Source: Skermanella mucosa
GTDB taxonomy: Bacteria > Pseudomonadota > Alphaproteobacteria > Azospirillales > Azospirillaceae
Direction of reading: 5' to 3'
Length of the DNA stretch: 64,000 nucleotides
NCBI RefSeq assembly: GCF_016765655.2
Contig: NZ_CP086109.1
Coordinates: 1 to 64,000 of the forward strand
Part shown: positions 1-8,071 of the stretch, in pieces
Layout of the letters: the number at the start of each line of letters is the position of its first letter
Position numbering within the stretch: position 1 is the first letter of the stretch
The notes under the pieces: model-generated
Told to the model about the DNA's origin: nothing
Seen by the model: the letters and a program-made list of their open reading frames with translations, nothing else
Database searches by the model: none
Translations under genes and position numbers: made by a program

Positions 1-1
1 C

Positions 2-397
2 CCGCCGGCCGCGTTCGGACCGACCCAGACGATCCGCAGGGCGCTGGCCGACCTGGCGCGGCTGCACGGCATTCCCTGGACCGAGGTCGAAGCCATGCTC
101 GCCCGGCTGCGCCTCGCGCCGAGGCTGCTCGACCGCCTGCCGGGCCAGATCTCCGGTGGTGAGCTGCAGCGCTTCGCGCTGGCCCGCGCGCTGCTGCTCG
201 ATCCGGTCTTCCTGTTCGCCGACGAGCCAACCTCCCGCCTTGACCCGGTCAGCCAGCAGGAGGTCACGGACCTGCTGCTGGAAATCGTCCGCGATACCGG
301 CCTGGGTGTCCTGCTGGTAACGCACGACCTGACGCTCGCCGAGCGGATCTCCAACCGCGTGCTGAGACTCCGGCCGGAAGGGGATGCCGCCGCCTGA
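2..397 (+). CDS. ABC transporter ATP-binding protein, peptide/nickel type (5' truncated)
   Basis: The C-terminal part of an ABC ATPase; the reading frame is open from base 2, so the start and Walker A lie outside the window. Visible are the signature SGGELQRFALARAL, the Walker B/D-loop stretch FLFADEPTSRLD and the H-loop LLVTHD. The order and the short C-terminus after the H-loop resemble the second ATPase of dipeptide/oligopeptide/nickel importers (DppF/OppF/NikE), which energise uptake on the cytoplasmic face. The substrate cannot be told from this fragment. It ends 115 bases before a toxin-antitoxin pair that is probably a separate unit. Confidence 0.85.
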   Translation, partial: PPAAFGPTQTIRRALADLARLHGIPWTEVEAMLARLRLAPRLLDRLPGQISGGELQRFALARALLLDPVFLFADEPTSRLDPVSQQEVTDLLLEIVRDTGLGVLLVTHDLTLAERISNRVLRLRPEGDAAA

Positions 398-467
398 CGG
401 GAAGCGCCGACCGTCGCTCGCTCAGTCCATTACTCCCCTTGACGCCGCTACCGGATTGCAGGATCAT

Positions 468-496
468 TTGACAGACATTATGTCGCCGATTGATAC
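468..496 (+). promoter_or_regulatory. candidate promoter/operator of the Xre-RES pair
   Basis: A perfect TTGACA (468-473) is followed by the inverted repeat GACA-TTA-TGTC (474-484) and a weak -10-like GATACG about 18 bases downstream (492-497). An inverted repeat in the spacer upstream of an antitoxin gene is the usual arrangement for autorepression by the DNA-binding antitoxin. Assigned by position and sequence only. Confidence 0.4.
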
Positions 497-518
497 GAGA
501 TGATCCTGGTAGGTGAGC

Positions 519-956
519 ATGGAAGCGGACGTTGCCGGCATCGCCAAGGTTCTGGGAGGGCGAGAGGTTCTCGGGACCGATCTCCGATCTCTGGGAGACC
601 TCGAACGCGCCGTGGTCGAGGGGCTGCCCAAGGAGACCGTGCGGAGACTTGCGCGCGCCGTCTACAGCGATGCTCATCACCAGCGCGTCCTGATCCATGC
701 CATCATTCCTGAAGCCACATACAAACGGCGTCAAGCGCGGCTCAATCAGTCGGAGAGCGAGCGGACGGAACGCTTGGCCCGGATCGTGTCCAGGGCACGC
801 GCGGTTTGGAACGACGACGGCGATGCGGCCGAGTTCCTGACACGGCCCCATCCTCTCCTTGAAGGCAGAACGCCTTTGGAGGTGGTTCGAAGCGAGGTTG
901 GAGCCAAGCGCGTCGAACAGATCCTGGGCGCCCTCGACTATGGCTTGCCCGTCTGA
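519..956 (+). CDS. Xre/MbcA/ParS-type antitoxin
   Basis: Antitoxin of a type II toxin-antitoxin pair, expected to bind and neutralise the RES toxin encoded next and to repress the shared promoter. About 145 residues, the usual size. The C-terminal half (PLLEGRTPLEVVRSEVGAKRVEQIL) is the conserved toxin-binding DUF2384/MbcA-ParS segment; the N-terminal half carries a helix-turn-helix-like region around LPKETVRRLARAV. ATG at 519 is chosen because AGG(TGAGC) sits just upstream; a GTG at 513 in the same frame is the alternative. The toxin gene begins 44 bases downstream. Confidence 0.85.
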   Translation: MEADVAGIAKVLGGREVLGTDLRSLGDLERAVVEGLPKETVRRLARAVYSDAHHQRVLIHAIIPEATYKRRQARLNQSESERTERLARIVSRARAVWNDDGDAAEFLTRPHPLLEGRTPLEVVRSEVGAKRVEQILGALDYGLPV

Positions 957-1000
957 TGAGGTCTTTGCTTCCTGTTGCGGTTCCTTGAGGCCATCGCCGC

Positions 1001-1471
1001 ATGAAGGTGTGGCGTATCGGCGGTGGATCGCATCCCGTATTCGCGGGCGAGGGAGCGCGTCTGTTCGGTGGCCGCTGGAACTCCCCTGGGCTTGCGGTCA
1101 TTTATTGCGGATCGAGTTTCGCCATCTGCATGCTGGAGCGGCTGGTCTGGTCCGGCATCGGGCACGTGCCGAAGAATGACCGTTATGTAACGGCGGAGTT
1201 CCCGGAAAGCTTCGTCGAGAACCTCGATGAATCGGTATTGCCGGACTGGCAGGTCGAAGGGTCCGCCGCCGCGCGCCGCTTCGGCGACCAATGGCTCTCG
1301 GACAGGCGTTCCGCCGTGTTGTCCGTTCCGTCGGCCGTCACCGGGATAGACCGGAATTTTCTGGTCAATCCATACCATCCTGATTTCGGATCGATCGTGA
1401 CGTCGGACGAGCAACCCGTCGATTGGGATCGGCGCCTGTTCGGTGAACGGACGAGTTCAACGATGAAATGA
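1001..1471 (+). CDS. RES-domain toxin
   Basis: RES-family toxin of 156 residues, paired with the upstream Xre/ParS-type antitoxin. Characterised relatives such as MbcT degrade NAD+ and ParT modifies a metabolic enzyme by ADP-ribosyl transfer; which applies here is not visible. The conserved core is seen near the N-terminus: GGRWNSPG (arginine of the RES signature), the following YCGSSFAICMLERLVW (serine and glutamate positions), and DRNFLVNPYHPDF near the C-terminus, typical of the family end. Start ATG 1001 follows GAGGCCATCGCCGC. The gene is full length and uninterrupted, so the module may be functional. Confidence 0.87.
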   Translation: MKVWRIGGGSHPVFAGEGARLFGGRWNSPGLAVIYCGSSFAICMLERLVWSGIGHVPKNDRYVTAEFPESFVENLDESVLPDWQVEGSAAARRFGDQWLSDRRSAVLSVPSAVTGIDRNFLVNPYHPDFGSIVTSDEQPVDWDRRLFGERTSSTMK

Positions 1472-1500
1472 GAATGATCCCCGGACTCCGTTGAGCACCC

Positions 1501-1532
1501 GAATGCGTTGGGTCCGAAAACCCAACGCATTC
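1501..1532. repeat. REP-like palindrome / hairpin between convergent genes
   Basis: A perfect 13-base stem, GAATGCGTTGGGT at 1501-1513 and its complement at 1520-1532, with loop CCGAAA. The stem contains the ATGCGTTGGG core shared with the palindromes at 30462-30551 and 54339-54368. It lies between the 3' ends of the RES gene and creA, so it may also act as a two-way terminator. Confidence 0.7.
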
Positions 1533-1539
1533 GATCCGC

Positions 1540-2022
1540 TCACTCGGGCCTGCCGTTGCTCCAGGACACCTGTTCGTCGAAGAGCGGGATGGTGGAGACG
1601 GCCATCTTGGCGCTGCCCTCCTGGACCTGCCGGGAGTAGGAGACATAGACCAGCGTGTTGTTCTTCCGGTCGTAGATCCGGCGGACCGCCAGCGACTTGA
1701 AGATCAGGCTCTGGCGCTCGCTGAAGATCTCGTCGCCGTTCTCGTCGGTGTCGATGTCGCCGATCACGATCGGCCCGGTCTGCCGGCAGGCGATGGACGA
1801 GTTGGACGGGTCCTGGAACCAGTCGCCCTGGCGCAGGCGGTCGATCAGGCCCCGGCTGAAATAGGTCATGTGGCAGGTGACGCCCTGGACCTCCGGATCG
1901 CTGATCGCCTCGATCACGATGTCGTTGCCGGTCCAGTCCGTCCCGATCTTGCCGACTTCCTCGGCCAGGGCCGGCGTCGCGGCGGCCATCGCCGCCGCCA
2001 GTATGAGCGTTTTCCGAAGCAT
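1540..2022 (-). CDS. creA: CreA family periplasmic protein
   Basis: A 160-residue exported protein of the CreA family, whose molecular role is unknown. A Sec signal peptide occupies about residues 1-21 (LRKTLILAAAMAAATPALAEE, ending in an ALA-E cleavage site). The mature part shows the family hallmarks: GNDIVIEAISDPEVQGVTCH, SNSSIACRQTGPI, and RKNNTLVYVSYSR. Two cysteines, VTCH and IACR, may form a disulfide. ATG 2022 is preferred over the in-frame ATG 2034 because GGAG lies six bases upstream of it. It stands alone, between the REP-like hairpin and the terminator of the liv operon. Confidence 0.9.
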   Translation of the reverse strand: MLRKTLILAAAMAAATPALAEEVGKIGTDWTGNDIVIEAISDPEVQGVTCHMTYFSRGLIDRLRQGDWFQDPSNSSIACRQTGPIVIGDIDTDENGDEIFSERQSLIFKSLAVRRIYDRKNNTLVYVSYSRQVQEGSAKMAVSTIPLFDEQVSWSNGRPE

Positions 2023-2049
2023 TCCGATCTCCATGGTATGGGATGCTAA

Positions 2050-2083
2050 ACCCGTCGGCGGGCAATTTGTCCCGCCGACGGGT
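2050..2083 (-). terminator. terminator hairpin of the liv operon
   Basis: A perfect 13-base GC-rich stem (2050-2062 with 2071-2083) around the loop CAATTTGT, 18 bases past the stop of the LivMGF fusion gene and upstream of creA on the same strand. There is no clear U-run. Confidence 0.6.
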
Positions 2084-2101
2084 CCCGGGAACCGGAGAAC
2101 T

Positions 2102-4711
2102 TCAGAGCCAGAGGACTTCGCGCCGGTATTCCAGGTCCTCCAGCAGCGGACGGCTCGGCCCCTGGTGGACGACCCGGCCGCGTTCCAGCGCGTAGGTGCG
2201 GTCGGACAGCGCCAGCACGAGGTCGAGGTTGTGGTCCACGATGATTATGGAGACCTCCCGGCGCAGCCGGTCGAACACGGTGAACAGTTCCTCCGTGATG
2301 GCGGGGGACAGGCCCTCGAACGGTTCGTCCAGCAGAAGCACGCGGACATCGCCGTGCAGGGCGCGGGCGACCGCCACCATCTGCTGCTCGCCGCCCGAGA
2401 GATAATCGGCCGGCGTGTCCAGCCGCTCGCGCAGGCGGGGGAAGAACTCGAAGATCCGGTCCTCGTCCCAGTGCCTGCCGGCCCCGGTGCGCCGGCGGAG
2501 CCGCCCCAGCATCAGGTTCTCGGCCACGGTCATGCCGGCGAACAGGCCGCGGCCCTGGGGCACGTAGCCGACGCCGAGGCGGGCGATCTCCGGAGCACCC
2601 AGGCCGACCAGGTTTCGCCCGCCATAGTCGATGGTGCCGGAAGCCGGCGGCGCCGTGCCGATGATGCCCTTGAGCAGCGTCGATTTGCCGGCGCCGTTGC
2701 GGCCCAGCAGGGCCACGATCTCCCCCTCGTGCAGATCGAACGACACGTCGTTGATGATATGGCTCTTGCCGTACAGGACATTGAGCCCGCGCGCCTCCAT
2801 CACCTTGCCGCTGCCGGCGGCACTCTCTCGGGCGCGGGCCGCGATCGCGGAGGTGCCGGAGCCGATATAGACCTCCTGCACGCGGGCATCGCTCCGCGCC
2901 TCCTCCACCGTGCCGTCGACCAGCACGCGGCCCTGGTTCATCACCGTGACCTGGTCGGCGAGGCCGAACACCCGGTCCACGTCGTGCTCGACCAGCAGCA
3001 CCGGGATATGGTCGGCGATGCGCCGGATCAGGGCGGAGATGCGCTCCCGCTCGGCCGCGGCGAGGCCGGCCAGCGGCTCGTCGAGCAACAGGATCGACGG
3101 CCGGGATGCGAGTGCTATGCCCATGTCCACCAGCCGCTGCCCGCCATAGGACAGGCTGCCGGCCAGCGCCCGCTCGGTCCCGCCCAGCCCCATGAAGGAG
3201 ATCACCTCGCGGGCCTCGGCGTTGATCTCCTCGATCGCGTCGGCCGGGCGCCAGGCGTTGAAGCGGTGGGCGTGGCGGGCCTGGGAGGCCAGACGGATGT
3301 TCTCCTCCACCGACAGGTCGGGGAACAGGTTGGTGATCTGGAACGACCGGGCAAGCCCGGCCTGGCAGATCCGGTCGGGCGCCATGCCGGAGACCGTCCC
3401 GCCACCAAGCTTCACGGTGCCGGTGGTCGGCGGGAACATGCCGGAGATCAGGTTGAACACCGTCGTCTTGCCGGCGCCGTTCGGGCCGATCAGCGCGTGC
3501 AGCGTCCGGTTCCGGACGGTGAAGGACACCTCGTCCACGGCGGCCAGGCCGCCGAAGCGCTTGCCGATCCCGTCGCAGACCAGGACCGGGCCGCTGCCGG
3601 CCGGAACGTCGCGCAGGAACGAGGGCACCGTCGTGTCGCCGGCCCCGCGGCGGGCGGAGACCCGGTTCGCCATGGCCGCCTCGCCGACCGGGGCGGGGCG
3701 GAACATCGACCAGATCCGGGAGCCGACCCCGACCAGCCCGGTCGGCGAGAACAGGATGAACCCGACGAACAGCAGGCCGAACCAGAGCAGCCAGTTCGCC
3801 GTCCACATGGACAGGTATTCGCGGAACAGGATGTAGAAGACGGCGCCGATCGCCGGGCCGAGGAAGCTGCGCATGCCGCCGATCACGACCATCGCCAGCA
3901 GCTCGCCCGAGAAGGCGATGCTGGTCGGCTCGGCCGAGGCGAAGCGGTTCTGGAGCACGAACAGCGCGCCCGCGAATCCGGTGACGGTGGACGAGATCAC
4001 GAAGGCGACCAGCTTGTAGCGCCGCGTCGGGTACCCCGCGAAGGAGGCGCGCTGCTCGTTCTCGCGGATCGCCACCAGCGTCCGCCCCAGCGGCGAGCCG
4101 AGCAGACGCCACAGGCCCCCCATCACGAGGAGGGTCAGGACGGCGACCAGGGCGTAGAAGGCGCGCTGGTCGTTGAAGTCGAGGCCCAACATCACCGGCC
4201 GCTGGATTCCGCCCAGGCCGTTCTCGCCGCCGGTCAGCGCCGTCCAGCGGAAGGATGTCGCGAAGGTCATGGCGGTGAAGGCCAGGGTCAGCAGCGAGAA
4301 ATAGACGCCGCGCCGGCGCAGGAAGAAGAAGCCGGCGACCACGGCCAGCGCCGCGACCACGGCGACCGCGCCGAGCACGGGGGTGAACAGGCCGCCGGGC
4401 ATCCAGTTCAGCTGGATCAGCGCCGCCGCGTAGGCGCCGATGCCGAACCAGGCGCCGTGCCCGAAGGAGACCAGGCCGGTGTATCCCACCAGCAGGTTCA
4501 GCCCGAGCGCCGCGATCACCAGGATGAGGCAGACCGTGGCCGCGTCGAAGGTGAGGCCGATCGCCTCGAACAGGAAGGGCAGGGCGAGGATGCCGGCCGC
4601 GGCGGCGACGAGCTGCATCGGAACGGGGGAGGCGGCCCGCGACGCCGGAGCCGCCGGGGCGACCCCGCGCGCCGGCTCGATGATTTTCTTGGTAGCCATG
4701 GGCGGCCTCAC
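2102..4711 (-). CDS. branched-chain amino acid-type ABC transporter, LivM-LivG-LivF fusion
   Basis: A single 869-residue polypeptide carrying what are normally three proteins of a HAAT-family importer. Residues about 30-335 are a LivM-type permease with multiple membrane spans. Residues about 375-615 are a LivG-type ATPase: Walker A GPNGAGKTT (409-417), signature LSYGGQ (520-525), Walker B ILLLDEP (540-546). Residues about 638-869 are a LivF-type ATPase: Walker A GRNGAGKST (670-678), signature LSGGEQ (771-776), Walker B VLLLDEP (791-797). All catalytic motifs are intact and the frame is continuous. The GTG at 4711 overlaps the livH stop (GTGA); ATG at 4699 with TGAGG upstream is the likelier start. 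Substrate unknown; the family imports branched-chain amino acids, amides, urea or aromatic compounds. Confidence 0.93.
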   Translation of the reverse strand: MRPPMATKKIIEPARGVAPAAPASRAASPVPMQLVAAAAGILALPFLFEAIGLTFDAATVCLILVIAALGLNLLVGYTGLVSFGHGAWFGIGAYAAALIQLNWMPGGLFTPVLGAVAVVAALAVVAGFFFLRRRGVYFSLLTLAFTAMTFATSFRWTALTGGENGLGGIQRPVMLGLDFNDQRAFYALVAVLTLLVMGGLWRLLGSPLGRTLVAIRENEQRASFAGYPTRRYKLVAFVISSTVTGFAGALFVLQNRFASAEPTSIAFSGELLAMVVIGGMRSFLGPAIGAVFYILFREYLSMWTANWLLWFGLLFVGFILFSPTGLVGVGSRIWSMFRPAPVGEAAMANRVSARRGAGDTTVPSFLRDVPAGSGPVLVCDGIGKRFGGLAAVDEVSFTVRNRTLHALIGPNGAGKTTVFNLISGMFPPTTGTVKLGGGTVSGMAPDRICQAGLARSFQITNLFPDLSVEENIRLASQARHAHRFNAWRPADAIEEINAEAREVISFMGLGGTERALAGSLSYGGQRLVDMGIALASRPSILLLDEPLAGLAAAERERISALIRRIADHIPVLLVEHDVDRVFGLADQVTVMNQGRVLVDGTVEEARSDARVQEVYIGSGTSAIAARARESAAGSGKVMEARGLNVLYGKSHIINDVSFDLHEGEIVALLGRNGAGKSTLLKGIIGTAPPASGTIDYGGRNLVGLGAPEIARLGVGYVPQGRGLFAGMTVAENLMLGRLRRRTGAGRHWDEDRIFEFFPRLRERLDTPADYLSGGEQQMVAVARALHGDVRVLLLDEPFEGLSPAITEELFTVFDRLRREVSIIIVDHNLDLVLALSDRTYALERGRVVHQGPSRPLLEDLEYRREVLWL

Positions 4712-5586
4712 TCAAATCGCATGATGCGCTCGCCGAACAGGCCGCGCGGACGGAGCAGAAGGACCAGCAGCATCAGCAGGTAGATCGATGCCTCGGCGGC
4801 GGCCGGGACGAAATGGATCGCCAGCCCGCGCACCACGCCGACCAGCAGGGCCGCGACCACCACGCCCCAGAAGCTGCCCAGCCCGCCGATGACGACCACG
4901 ACGAAGGCGGCGGTGATGATCTCCGCGCCCATGGCGGGATGGACGCCCGAGATCGGGGCGAGCAGCACGCCGGCAAGCCCGGCCAGCCCGATCCCCAGCG
5001 CCACCACGGCGGTCATGATCGGGGCCAGCGAGATCCCCAGGACCGCGACCATGTCCGGGTTCTGGACGCCGGCCTTGACCACCCGGCCGAACGAGGTCTT
5101 GTTCAGCAGCAGCCAGGTTCCCGTCACGGCCAGGGCCGCCACCGCCAGCATCGCCAGCCGGTAATAGGGGAAGATCATGTCGCCGACGAACAGCTGGCCC
5201 TGGATGAAGGGCGGAATGCGGAAGGGCAGGGGGGCGGCACCCCAGACGATGCGGATGGCCTGCTCGATCACCATGGCGAGGCCGAAGGTCAGCAGCAGCC
5301 CGAGGATCGGGTCGGAGCGGTAGAACCGCCGGAACATGGTCCGTTCCAGCGCGATGCCGACCATGGCCACCAGGATCGGGGACAGCACGAGCGCCCCGCC
5401 GAACCCGAGATAGCGTTCGATCTCCACGGCGAAATAGGCGCCGAGCGCATAGAAGGCGCCGTGCGCCAGGTTGACGATCCCGCCCAGGCTGAAGATCAGG
5501 GACAGGCCGAGGGCGATGAGCAGGTAGTAGGCGCTGACGACGACGCCGTTGAGCACCTGCTCCAGGATGAAGGGTAGCTCTTCCAA
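4708..5586 (-). CDS. branched-chain amino acid-type ABC transporter permease, LivH-like
   Basis: A 292-residue inner-membrane permease with about eight hydrophobic segments, the partner of the LivM domain in the fusion protein encoded directly downstream. The family motif LGLSLIFSLGGIVNLAHGAFYALGAY (given in part: GGIVNLAHGAFYALGAY) is in the first third, and FVVVVIGGLGSFWG near the end. The start is TTG 5586, with GAGG eight bases before it; no ATG upstream in frame fits better. Its stop overlaps the start of the next gene, so translation is coupled. Upstream lies the binding-protein gene, separated by a strong hairpin. Confidence 0.93.
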   Translation of the reverse strand: MEELPFILEQVLNGVVVSAYYLLIALGLSLIFSLGGIVNLAHGAFYALGAYFAVEIERYLGFGGALVLSPILVAMVGIALERTMFRRFYRSDPILGLLLTFGLAMVIEQAIRIVWGAAPLPFRIPPFIQGQLFVGDMIFPYYRLAMLAVAALAVTGTWLLLNKTSFGRVVKAGVQNPDMVAVLGISLAPIMTAVVALGIGLAGLAGVLLAPISGVHPAMGAEIITAAFVVVVIGGLGSFWGVVVAALLVGVVRGLAIHFVPAAAEASIYLLMLLVLLLRPRGLFGERIMRFE

Positions 5587-5631
5587 GGGCGGGGCCTCGC
5601 GGTATGGGAACGGGCGCGGGACGGGGAGGAG

Positions 5632-5659
5632 TCCCGGCGCGGCATGCGCCGCGCCGGGA
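5632..5659 (-). promoter_or_regulatory. intercistronic stem-loop between the binding-protein and permease genes
   Basis: A perfect 12-base stem (5632-5643 with 5648-5659) around ATGC, in the 79-base spacer after the binding-protein stop. Stem-loops here commonly stabilise the upstream message or partially terminate, so that more binding protein than permease is made. There is no U-run, so stabilisation or attenuation is likelier than full termination. Confidence 0.55.
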
Positions 5660-5665
5660 TCGGCG

Positions 5666-6931
5666 TTACCCGAGGTTGCAGGCGCTGTCGGCCCGCGTGG
5701 TCGCGATGCTCTCCAGGTCCTCGCCGGGGCCGGGGACCGGGTCGCCGAGAAGCAGCATGTCCCACTGGTCCGCCTGCTTGTCGGCGGGCTTCGGCCGGAT
5801 CGAGTACATCTCGTTCATCAGCTGGTGGTCCCAGCTGCGGAAATAGCCTTCCCGGCCCTTCAGCACGTCGAACTTGGCCCCCGATTCAAGGTGCCCGACG
5901 ATGCCGTCGGCGTCGGTCGATCCGGTCTCGGCGATCGCCTGCGCCAGGATCTTCATGCCGAGATAGTCGCCCCAGGCCTGGTTCTCCGGCGGCTTGCCCC
6001 AGCGCTTGGTGAAGGCCGCGGTGAAGGCCTTGGCGCTGGGCGTGTCGAGCGAATGGTGCCAGATCGCCGGCCAGATCCCGGCGAAGGCCGCCGGCCCGGC
6101 GCCCCAGGCGGCGGCGGTGTCGAACCCGCCGCCGGCGAGCGGGTAGTCCAGGCCGTATTCCTTGTACTGCTTGATGAAGTTGGTGATCTGGTTGCCCGCC
6201 AGGTTGGACACGACGACGTCGGGCCGGGCACGGCGGATCTTCAGGATGAAGGGGCTGAAGTCGGTGCTGTCGGTCGGCACCAGCTCGTTCTGCGCGAGGT
6301 CGGCGCCGTTCTTCTTGGCATAGTTCCGGCACACCTCCAGCAGATCGTGGCCGTAGGCGTAGTCGGCGGTCAGGCCGAACCAGGTCTTGCCCTCCACCAG
6401 GTTCTCGCGCTTCAGGCTGTCGCCGACCGCGTTGATGTACATCGTGTTCGCGCCCTCGATATGGAACATGTATCGATTGCACGACTTGCCGCGAAGCTCA
6501 TCGGAGTTGCAGCCGGTCTGGATGAACGGGATCTTCTCGCGCCCCGCCACCTGGGAGATCGCGAGACCGGACGCCGAGCTGATCTCGCCCAGGATGGCGA
6601 TCACGTTGTCGCGGCCGATCATGCGGTCCGCCTTGGTCGAGGCGGTGGACGGGTTGACGCTGTCCTCGGCCAGCAGATCGATCTTGCGGCCCAGCACGCC
6701 GCCGGCCGCGTTGATCTCTTCGGCGGCGAGGGTGACGCCCATGACGCCGTATTCCCCCAGCGGGCCGAGGAATCCGGTGCGGGGGGTCAGGTGCCCGACG
6801 CGGATGACGTCGGACTGCGCCCGGACGATGGCCGGCGCACCGATGGTCGCCAGCGCCGCCACCCCTGCGGAGCCCTTCAGGATCGATCGGCGGGTCAGGC
6901 CCATCATGCCGGGATTCTTCTCGTTGAACAT
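5666..6931 (-). CDS. ABC transporter substrate-binding protein, LivK/HAAT family
   Basis: A 421-residue periplasmic binding protein, first gene of the operon with LivH and the LivMGF fusion. The leader contains a twin-arginine-like motif (LTRRSILKG) followed by a hydrophobic stretch and APAIVRAQS, so export may be through Tat. The mature domain is a type 1 periplasmic binding fold: VIRVGHLTPRTGFLGPLGEYG at the start, then AAEEINAAGGVLGRKIDL and AILGEISSASGLAISQVA, as in amide/urea/branched-chain binders. Start ATG 6931 has GGGAG nine bases upstream. A GntR regulator is transcribed divergently. Confidence 0.92.
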   Translation of the reverse strand: MFNEKNPGMMGLTRRSILKGSAGVAALATIGAPAIVRAQSDVIRVGHLTPRTGFLGPLGEYGVMGVTLAAEEINAAGGVLGRKIDLLAEDSVNPSTASTKADRMIGRDNVIAILGEISSASGLAISQVAGREKIPFIQTGCNSDELRGKSCNRYMFHIEGANTMYINAVGDSLKRENLVEGKTWFGLTADYAYGHDLLEVCRNYAKKNGADLAQNELVPTDSTDFSPFILKIRRARPDVVVSNLAGNQITNFIKQYKEYGLDYPLAGGGFDTAAAWGAGPAAFAGIWPAIWHHSLDTPSAKAFTAAFTKRWGKPPENQAWGDYLGMKILAQAIAETGSTDADGIVGHLESGAKFDVLKGREGYFRSWDHQLMNEMYSIRPKPADKQADQWDMLLLGDPVPGPGEDLESIATTRADSACNLG

Positions 6932-6984
6932 GGTTTCGCTCCCAGTTTGCGGTTTGTTGTTGATTGATTAACCATCCGCGATAT

Positions 6985-6994
6985 GTGATCACAG
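6985..6994. promoter_or_regulatory. palindromic operator candidate in the divergent liv/gntR region
   Basis: The perfect 10-base palindrome TGTGATCACA lies between the divergent binding-protein gene (start 6931) and the GntR gene (start 7048). Its position suggests a shared operator, most simply for the GntR protein itself. No footprint or second copy supports this. Confidence 0.4.
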
Positions 6995-7047
6995 TAAGCG
7001 AAACGCAGCCAGCGTCAAGGTTCGAAATCATACCGTGGGGAGGAGCG

Positions 7048-7767
7048 ATGGTCGGTGCCACGATCGACGGGCTGGAGCGTATCCACCGCGAGACCGTAGC
7101 GGGGCGGGTCTACCGCGATCTGCGGAACCTGATCATGGCCGGCCAGGTGTCGCCCGGCGAGGGCCTGACCATCCGCACCCTGGCCACGACACTGGGAACC
7201 AGCATGATGCCGGTTCGCGACGCGATCGCCCGGCTGGCGGCGGAGCGCGCGCTGGAGGTGCTGCCCAACCGGACGGTGCGGGTGCCGCTTATGTCGCGCA
7301 GCCGGTTCGAGGAGCTGCGGACGATCCGGCTGATGGTCGAGGGGCACGCGGTGGAGGCGGGGGTGCGGCGCATGACCCCGGATGGGCTCGACCGGCTGCG
7401 CGAGATCCATGACGCGTTCAAGGCCGAGCACGACCTGTCCGACCCGGACGCCGGCGCCCTGATCCGGCTGAACAAGGATTTCCACTTCCACGTCTACGCG
7501 GCGGCCGGGATGCCGTCGCTGCTCCAGATCATCGAGGGGCTGTGGCTCCAGATCGGGCCGGTGCTGAATTTCGACCTGCGTTCCAGATCCCGGCGCATGA
7601 CTGAACGGGCGGCCCTGGGCTACCACGAGGAGCTGGTCCGGGCGGCGCTGCGCGGCGACGCCGCCGCCGCGCGCGCGGCGCTGGTCGGCGACATCACCAG
7701 CGCCGGCGACTTCATCCTGGAATGCGGCGCCCTGCTGACGGAGCCTTTTCCGAACATGGACGGTTGA
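7048..7767 (+). CDS. GntR family transcriptional regulator, FadR/FCD subfamily
   Basis: A 239-residue DNA-binding regulator. The N-terminal winged helix (about residues 10-75) reads GRVYRDLRNLIMAGQVSPGEGLTIRTLA..., with the recognition helix in TSMMPVRDAIARLAAERALE. The C-terminal FCD ligand domain shows ELRTIRLMVEGHAVEAGVRR, NKDFHFHVYAAAG and the histidine of ALGYHEELVRAALRGDAAAA, positions that bind a metal and an organic acid in this subfamily. ATG 7048 is chosen because GGGGAGGAG precedes it; the frame stays open to 6964. Divergent from the liv-type operon, which it probably controls in response to the imported substrate. Confidence 0.92.
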   Translation: MVGATIDGLERIHRETVAGRVYRDLRNLIMAGQVSPGEGLTIRTLATTLGTSMMPVRDAIARLAAERALEVLPNRTVRVPLMSRSRFEELRTIRLMVEGHAVEAGVRRMTPDGLDRLREIHDAFKAEHDLSDPDAGALIRLNKDFHFHVYAAAGMPSLLQIIEGLWLQIGPVLNFDLRSRSRRMTERAALGYHEELVRAALRGDAAAARAALVGDITSAGDFILECGALLTEPFPNMDG

Positions 7768-7826
7768 CAAGTTTCGAACCCGCCTCAGCTACATGCGGGT
7801 AACTTCCCACCGATGGAGTGCCCAAG

Positions 7827-8006
7827 ATGCGTATGATGATTGCCGCAACGGCCCTCGCCTTCGCCGTCTCCGCCGCCGCACCGGCCCTGGCCGGCGAGGG
7901 TGGCTGCTCCTGGAGCCAGAGCGTCAAGGCGCCGACCTCCTCGACCACCCAGACTGCGCAGACCACCCCGGCCACGACGCCGGCCACCACCCAGAACGGC
8001 GGCTGA
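7827..8006 (+). CDS. small secreted Ser/Thr-rich protein
   Basis: A 59-residue protein beginning with a clear Sec signal peptide (IAATALAFAVSAAAPALAG, about residues 4-22). The mature part is about 37 residues: GEGGCSWSQSVKAPTSS, then a threonine/alanine/glutamine/proline-rich tail ending in QNGG. A single cysteine follows the cleavage site at some distance, so it is not an obvious lipoprotein. GGAG lies eight bases before ATG 7827. Similar short GxGCSxxxS proteins occur in alphaproteobacteria, with no function that I know. It is followed by a strong hairpin. Confidence 0.7.
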   Translation: MRMMIAATALAFAVSAAAPALAGEGGCSWSQSVKAPTSSTTQTAQTTPATTPATTQNGG

Positions 8007-8038
8007 TCCGGTTCGCCTCCATGACGGGGTGACTGGGG

Positions 8039-8064
8039 AAAGGGACCGCCCCGGCGGTCCCTTT
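8039..8064. terminator. bidirectional terminator hairpin
   Basis: A perfect 12-base stem, AAAGGGACCGCC (8039-8050) and its complement (8053-8064), with a two-base loop. The A-rich foot on one side and T-rich foot on the other suit termination of both convergent genes (7827-8006 on plus, 8072-9412 on minus). Confidence 0.75.
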
Positions 8065-8071
8065 CGATCCG

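Noticed and set aside
1868-4783. A 971-codon open frame on the plus strand opposite the liv genes
   Set aside because: It is antisense to a perfectly conserved transporter, rich in Asp/Gly/His/Arg/Gln as expected for a GC-rich shadow frame, and matches no family.
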